Assembly: GCA_003156795.1 (NCBI GenBank)
Contig: PMHU01000090.1
Location: 4,945 to 14,636 of the forward strand
DNA length: 9,692 bases
Direction of reading: 5' to 3'
Source: Acidimicrobiaceae bacterium
Lineage (GTDB): Bacteria > Actinomycetota > Acidimicrobiia > Acidimicrobiales > Palsa-688
This document shows, in pieces, positions 6,366 through 9,692 of this stretch; position 1 is the first letter of the stretch; each line of letters opens with the position of its first letter. The notes beneath the pieces were generated by a model, which did no database searches, was not told the origin of the DNA, and saw nothing but the letters and a program-made list of their open reading frames with translations. The position numbers and the translations under genes are program-made.

Positions 6366-7895
6366 CTAATCCGTTCCGCTGCCCACAGGTGCGACGTCCC
6401 TGCCCCGGAGACGCTTTAGAAGTTCGGCTGCGGCAACGCGCGAATCGCGCACAGACACGATTCGAAGCGCAAAACACGCTAACACGAAGGTCGCGATACC
6501 GATCACGACCTTGCCGGCGAACGGGCTCGAATCGGCCAGCAGGACGGGCGGAATCATCGCCGCACTTGCCACCATGCATCGCGCCGCGAAAGAGATCGTG
6601 CCGCGATCCAGCACTCCCGCTGGCCGCAGATAAATCGCCCCGACCATCATCAGGAGCTCGGTACCTACGGTCACTACCGAGGCGCCGATGGCTCCGTCAC
6701 CGTAGTGGTGGCTAGTGAACGGTATGGCGAAGAGGTTCACGAGCGGGTTGAAGACCGAGGCGATGCCGCCAACCACGAGCCACGACTTCTGTCGACCCTT
6801 GGCCACCAGTGCAAGCGCCAGCACCATGTCGAGTCCGACGAGTGGGATGTGGAATGCGAGGATCCGGATCAGCAGCGCAGCACGGTGGTAGGACGTGGGA
6901 TAGTGGAACAGATCCAGGATGTCGGGAGCAGTAAGCGCGATTCCGACCGCCATTGGGGTGCCCGTGAAGACCGCAAGTTGGACGGCCCGATTCACGGTTC
7001 GCTCGAACTGGTTACCCAATTCGACCGCGCGTGCCGAAAGCGCAGGGAAGACCGCAGTCGAAAGAAGCGCCGGCAGCGCGACAGGAATGCCCACCCACGT
7101 GTAGGCCAGGGCGTACCACCCGACGGTCGTACTCCCGGTCATTTGCTGGAGCATCAGGATGTCGACGCTTCCGTAGACGAGCAGGATCGCGCTCCATATA
7201 GAGAACGGAAGCCCGCCTGCCGCGATCTTCTTCCAGAGCGTAAGGTCAAGCTCCATCTGACCCTTCATGTCAGGCCAAACGACGCGTGCGTAGGTGACCA
7301 GCGGGATGATCGTCGCCCCGGTCAGCGCGATGGCGTAAATCACCACCCCTCTGTGGTCAAGCAGGAGCCCGATTGCGACGGCCGCCCCGACGTACTGCTG
7401 AGCGGCATACCAGACCGCTTGAGTCGTCATCCGCTCAGTGCCCTGGAGAGCTCCGGAGAAGACGTCGGTGAGTGATCCGATCAGAATGGTGAACGAGCTC
7501 ACTTCGATCAGCAGCTGCGTTTGCGACGGGTACCCAAGAAGGTGTCCAATCAGGATGGCGACGGCCATGATCACTCCACCGAGCACTACCTTCATGCACA
7601 ACGCGTTGAAGGTGTACCGCCCAAGGGCAGAACGGTCGCGAGCAATGGTCATCACGAGGAACTGCCGCGATCCCAGAGTCGACGCCAGCGCGAAGAACCC
7701 GACGAAGGCGGTGGCGAAGGCCAAGACACCATACGTGTGTGGGCCGAGATGCTTGGGAACGATCGTAACTGTGAATATGGACACCATGAAGGTGGCCATT
7801 TGAAAGAATGCGAGGGATGCCACATTCCGTCGGAGCCTGCTGGTCGACGGGAAGCGTTTGGTCCTGTGGCGCCAGAGACGCCCGGGGTAGGGCAT
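6366..7895 (-). CDS. Polysaccharide flippase, Wzx/MATE-like (MVF superfamily)
   Basis: A 509-residue integral membrane protein with roughly 12-14 hydrophobic segments across its length and a basic cytoplasmic N-terminus (RHRTKR). The first helices are followed by HLGPHTYGVLAFA (about 49-61), the family signature after helix 1 of O-antigen and exopolysaccharide flippases. GALQGTERM, FPALSAR and the late ALVAKGRQK loop also match this family. Its expected job is to flip undecaprenyl-linked repeat units to the outer face of the cytoplasmic membrane. The ATG start has AGGA 6 bases upstream. The C-terminal tail after the last helix is short and basic (LLKRLRGRD). It is first in a - strand unit with the GH5 gene and divergent from the GT4 gene, so it may share a regulatory region with that gene. 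The cargo cannot be read from sequence. Confidence 0.9.
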   Translation of the reverse strand: MPYPGRLWRHRTKRFPSTSRLRRNVASLAFFQMATFMVSIFTVTIVPKHLGPHTYGVLAFATAFVGFFALASTLGSRQFLVMTIARDRSALGRYTFNALCMKVVLGGVIMAVAILIGHLLGYPSQTQLLIEVSSFTILIGSLTDVFSGALQGTERMTTQAVWYAAQQYVGAAVAIGLLLDHRGVVIYAIALTGATIIPLVTYARVVWPDMKGQMELDLTLWKKIAAGGLPFSIWSAILLVYGSVDILMLQQMTGSTTVGWYALAYTWVGIPVALPALLSTAVFPALSARAVELGNQFERTVNRAVQLAVFTGTPMAVGIALTAPDILDLFHYPTSYHRAALLIRILAFHIPLVGLDMVLALALVAKGRQKSWLVVGGIASVFNPLVNLFAIPFTSHHYGDGAIGASVVTVGTELLMMVGAIYLRPAGVLDRGTISFAARCMVASAAMIPPVLLADSSPFAGKVVIGIATFVLACFALRIVSVRDSRVAAAELLKRLRGRDVAPVGSGTD

Positions 7896-7912
7896 TCGAG
7901 TTCCTAGTTGAA

Positions 7913-7929
7913 GATCTCGAGCCGAGATC
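7913..7929. promoter_or_regulatory. Perfect inverted repeat in a divergent intergenic region
   Basis: GATCTCG (7913-7919) and CGAGATC (7923-7929) are exact inverted copies around a 3-base AGC centre. The repeat lies 17 bases upstream of the flippase ATG and about 90 bases upstream of the GT4 start, within the 122 bp region between two divergent genes. It could be an operator for a dimeric regulator or a small hairpin in the flippase leader. Promoter hexamers could not be assigned with confidence on either strand here. Confidence 0.35.
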
Positions 7930-8017
7930 GCGCTTTCATCGTGATCAGATTCCTCATGTACGGAGGCCTTCCAGCGCGGTTTGATACATCACCGCCGCGT
8001 CGAGGGCGCCGGGCCGG

Positions 8018-9133
8018 GTGGTATCAATACCGGTGAGCGAGCGCTCAAGAAGGGTAGTGCGGTCCTTGATGCTGGTTTCCACGTCGGCGGATCAACGGCT
8101 TCGCAGCGAGGTCGCCGACGGTCGCAGACCGACGCCGGAATACCTGAGGTTGGAGAGCCAGCACGGGGTGCAACTGTTGGACTGGTCAGAGCTGGGTCTG
8201 CGGTCTGGCCACCGGTCGGTGGCGCGCTCGCTCAGGCATGTGTTGGCGTCCCTTCGACGGGTCCGTCGGGCCGACGTCGTCTTCTCGGACGGGGAGCACC
8301 TCGGTATACCTCTTGCCATCACGATGCGCCTCCTCCGCATGGATACCGCCCACGTGATGATCGGTCACAACCTGTTGACTCCCATGAAATGCCGCATCAT
8401 GCGGCATATCTCCCTCGGTCCACACGACCGGGTCCTCATCCACTCCTCGAATCAGTTGCGACCGATCGTGCAGGCGACCGGCCTTGCCAGCGAGAGATTC
8501 TCGACAGTCCCCTACGGGATCGACACCGCTTTCTGGTCGCCTGGAAGCGAAGGCGAAGTCGAAGGGCTCGTCGTATCTGCTGGTCGTGAGCACCGCGACT
8601 ACAGGACGCTGGTGGAAGCTCTGCCTGCCGGCGCCACCGCGACCATCGCCGACCACAGCCCGTACACCCCGGAAGCGACCCGGCGCGATCCCGGGGTGTG
8701 GCCATCGACAGTGGAGCGCGTCGCCCTTGATCCGATCGGGTTGCGGGATCTGTACCGCAAGGCGGCGCTGGTCGTTGTTCCGGTGGTCGACAGCTCGATG
8801 CCAGCGGGAATAACTACACTGCTGGAAGCCATGTCGGTAGGCAAGGCGGTCGTGGTGACTGAAACCACTGAGTTGGCCGGAGTGGTGGAACACGGCTGCA
8901 CCGGTTTGACGGTTCCCCCCGGCGACGTGGCCGGGATGAGAGCGGCGATCAAAACTCTACTGGCCGACCCCTCCAAGCGGCGGGCCCTCGGGGCGGCCGC
9001 TCGTGATGTTGCAGTCTCTCGCTACGACGTGAACCTCTACGCGGAAGCGATCGCTCGCCATCTCGACGCCGCTTCAAATTGCGGTCCCGCCTCGTCCGCG
9101 GGAAGCGCTGAGTTCAGCGGGGCCGAGGGCTGA
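8018..9133 (+). CDS. Family 4 glycosyltransferase
   Basis: A GT-B fold transferase of 371 residues, acting on the cytoplasmic side. The N-terminal Rossmann half starts with a VRSLMLVSTSAD strand (about 14-24). Linker and C-terminal motifs are TVPYGIDTAFW (163-173, typical of GT4), LVVSAGREHRDY (184-195), an LVVVPVVDSS strand (251-260), and TTLLEAMSVGKAVVVT (266-281) with the donor-binding Glu270, then GCTGLTVPPGD. In the usual GT4 EX7E motif the first Glu sits 8 residues earlier; here that position is Pro262, an atypical feature. The start is uncertain: GTG 8018 has GAGGG 11 bases upstream, GTG 8033 is possible, and GTG 8057 has AGAAGG only 3 bases away. It is divergent from the flippase and its last 60 bases overlap the convergent GT26 gene. 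Donor and acceptor are unknown. Confidence 0.87.
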   Translation: MVSIPVSERSRRVVRSLMLVSTSADQRLRSEVADGRRPTPEYLRLESQHGVQLLDWSELGLRSGHRSVARSLRHVLASLRRVRRADVVFSDGEHLGIPLAITMRLLRMDTAHVMIGHNLLTPMKCRIMRHISLGPHDRVLIHSSNQLRPIVQATGLASERFSTVPYGIDTAFWSPGSEGEVEGLVVSAGREHRDYRTLVEALPAGATATIADHSPYTPEATRRDPGVWPSTVERVALDPIGLRDLYRKAALVVVPVVDSSMPAGITTLLEAMSVGKAVVVTETTELAGVVEHGCTGLTVPPGDVAGMRAAIKTLLADPSKRRALGAAARDVAVSRYDVNLYAEAIARHLDAASNCGPASSAGSAEFSGAEG

Positions 9134-9692
9134 CCCGACCGGAAGGTCGAGCTCTTCCGGCGACCTGCCCGCCCCGCTTCGGGCGGAGCCACTTACGTTG
9201 GTCCCAGTCAGGCCCCCATGCGAAGTGCTCGGCGACGCCAAGATTCCCGAGGGGCGCCCCCCCGAATTCCGTGCACCCCTCACTCTCTCGGACAGGAGCC
9301 ATGGGAGAAGATCCGACACGAGCCACCAAGCGTCAGCTGCATAGCGGCCACACAACCTGGCGGGTTCGTGCACCAGCCGATAGATCCACTCGAGCCCGAC
9401 CCTCTGCATCCATCCGGGAGCTCGGCTGACCTTTCCGGCGAGGAGGTCCAAGCTGCAGCCCACGCCAATCGCCGCCATCGGCAGGAAGGCTGTGTTGCGC
9501 TGTATCCACTTGTCTTGCTTAGGGTGGCCAAAAGCGACCAGGAGTATGTGGGGCTGCGCCCGCTCGAGATGCCGGAGGATCTCCGCATCGTCCATCTCTT
9601 CGAGCGAAGCGCGCGGCGGCTCGAACATATCCACCTCGAGGCCCGGATGGGTTGCCAGAAGCCGATCGGCCGCGGCGGCCGCCGCTCCTTCC
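9074..9692 (-). CDS. WecG/TagA/CpsF family (GT26) glycosyltransferase, 5' end cut by window
   Basis: The 205 visible residues include the conserved GT26 C-terminal half. The frame runs past the GTG at 9634 to the right edge, adding 19 residues (ADRLLATHPGLEVDMFEPP region) that fit the family, so 9634 is not the start. Signatures are ILLVAFGHPKQDKWIQ, AIGVGCSLDLLAGKVSRAPGWMQ, GLEWIYRLVHEPARLCGRY, then WWLVSDLLPWLL. Family members transfer N-acetylmannosamine, a uronic acid or glucose to undecaprenyl-linked intermediates, often at an early step. After SERVRGARN comes an unusual tail of about 65 residues rich in Gly, Ser, Ala, Pro and Arg that reaches into the convergent GT4 gene. A run of seven G on the coding strand (9263-9257) lies at the head of this tail, so a frameshift or sequence error could change the real end. 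Family assignment is firm; the C-terminus is not. Confidence 0.85.
   Translation of the reverse strand, partial: EGAAAAAADRLLATHPGLEVDMFEPPRASLEEMDDAEILRHLERAQPHILLVAFGHPKQDKWIQRNTAFLPMAAIGVGCSLDLLAGKVSRAPGWMQRVGLEWIYRLVHEPARLCGRYAADAWWLVSDLLPWLLSERVRGARNSGGRPSGILASPSTSHGGLTGTNVSGSARSGAGRSPEELDLPVGSALGPAELSASRGRGGTAI
9139..9160. terminator. Hairpin just after the GT4 stop, possible terminator
   Basis: CCGGAAG (9139-9145) and CTTCCGG (9154-9160) form a perfect 7 bp stem with an 8-base loop, beginning 5 bases after the GT4 TGA. No T-tract follows. It also lies inside the tail of the opposite GT26 reading frame, so it may simply be coding sequence. Confidence 0.35.
9169..9186. terminator. Second GC-rich hairpin between convergent genes
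   Basis: CCGCCC (9169-9174) and GGGCGG (9181-9186) pair around a CGCTTC loop, 8 bases after the previous hairpin. Two hairpins in tandem between converging genes would suit a bidirectional, U-less terminator. No run of T follows on either strand, so the call rests only on pairing and position. Confidence 0.3.

Noticed and set aside
6705..7475. Long + strand open frame (about 256 codons) opposite the flippase gene
   Set aside because: It is a hydrophilic, Asp/Glu/Arg/His-rich shadow of a membrane protein gene, a common effect of high-GC third positions. It has no recognisable domain, and the opposite strand carries a clear flippase.
7930..8017. Possible promoter for the GT4 gene (TTTCAT/TGTACG or a GATACA hexamer)
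   Set aside because: The hexamers match sigma-70-type consensus poorly or sit at wrong spacing, so no promoter can be supported.
8186..8893. - strand open frame opposite the GT4 gene
   Set aside because: The translation is His/Arg/Gly-rich with no family features, and the + strand frame carries clear GT4 motifs.

Overview
This is a 9.7 kb stretch of moderately high-GC bacterial DNA carrying part of a surface or exopolysaccharide gene cluster. The GC-rich codon use, frequent GTG and TTG starts behind strong AGGAGG ribosome binding sites, and Sec-exported glycosidases suggest an actinobacterium (Actinomycetota), possibly a deep-branching soil lineage. This is inference; no rRNA or other phylogenetic marker is present. 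No tRNA, insertion sequence, CRISPR array or phage gene was seen.

Layout. (1) A + strand run at 229-5083: a family 2 glycosyltransferase, an FAD-dependent oxidoreductase resembling UDP-galactopyranose mutase, a second family 2 glycosyltransferase, and a lipoprotein whose TTG start overlaps the stop of the gene before it. The lipoprotein looks like a TIM-barrel glycosidase, but I cannot place it in a named family. (2) A - strand run at 7895-5099: a Wzx-type polysaccharide flippase followed by a secreted GH5 (cellulase family) glycoside hydrolase. The two runs meet tail to tail at about 5090. (3) A + strand family 4 glycosyltransferase at 8018-9133, divergent from the flippase across a 122 bp intergenic region that contains a perfect 17 bp inverted repeat. 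(4) A - strand WecG/TagA/CpsF (GT26) glycosyltransferase that runs off the right edge and overlaps the end of the family 4 gene by 60 bp.

How the genes fit together (inference). The GT2, GT4 and GT26 enzymes would assemble a lipid-linked repeat unit on the cytoplasmic side of the membrane. The flavoenzyme would supply or modify a nucleotide sugar. The flippase would export the repeat unit. The secreted GH5 enzyme and the cell-attached lipoprotein would trim, release or remodel the finished glycan outside. No polymerase (Wzy), priming phosphoglycosyltransferase or chain-length regulator lies in the window, so the cluster probably continues on one or both sides.

The points most worth follow-up are the unclassified glycosidase-like lipoprotein paired with GH5, the repeated TTG starts with near-ideal Shine-Dalgarno sites, the inverted repeat in the divergent promoter region, and the unusual tail of the GT26 protein, which contains a seven-base homopolymer.
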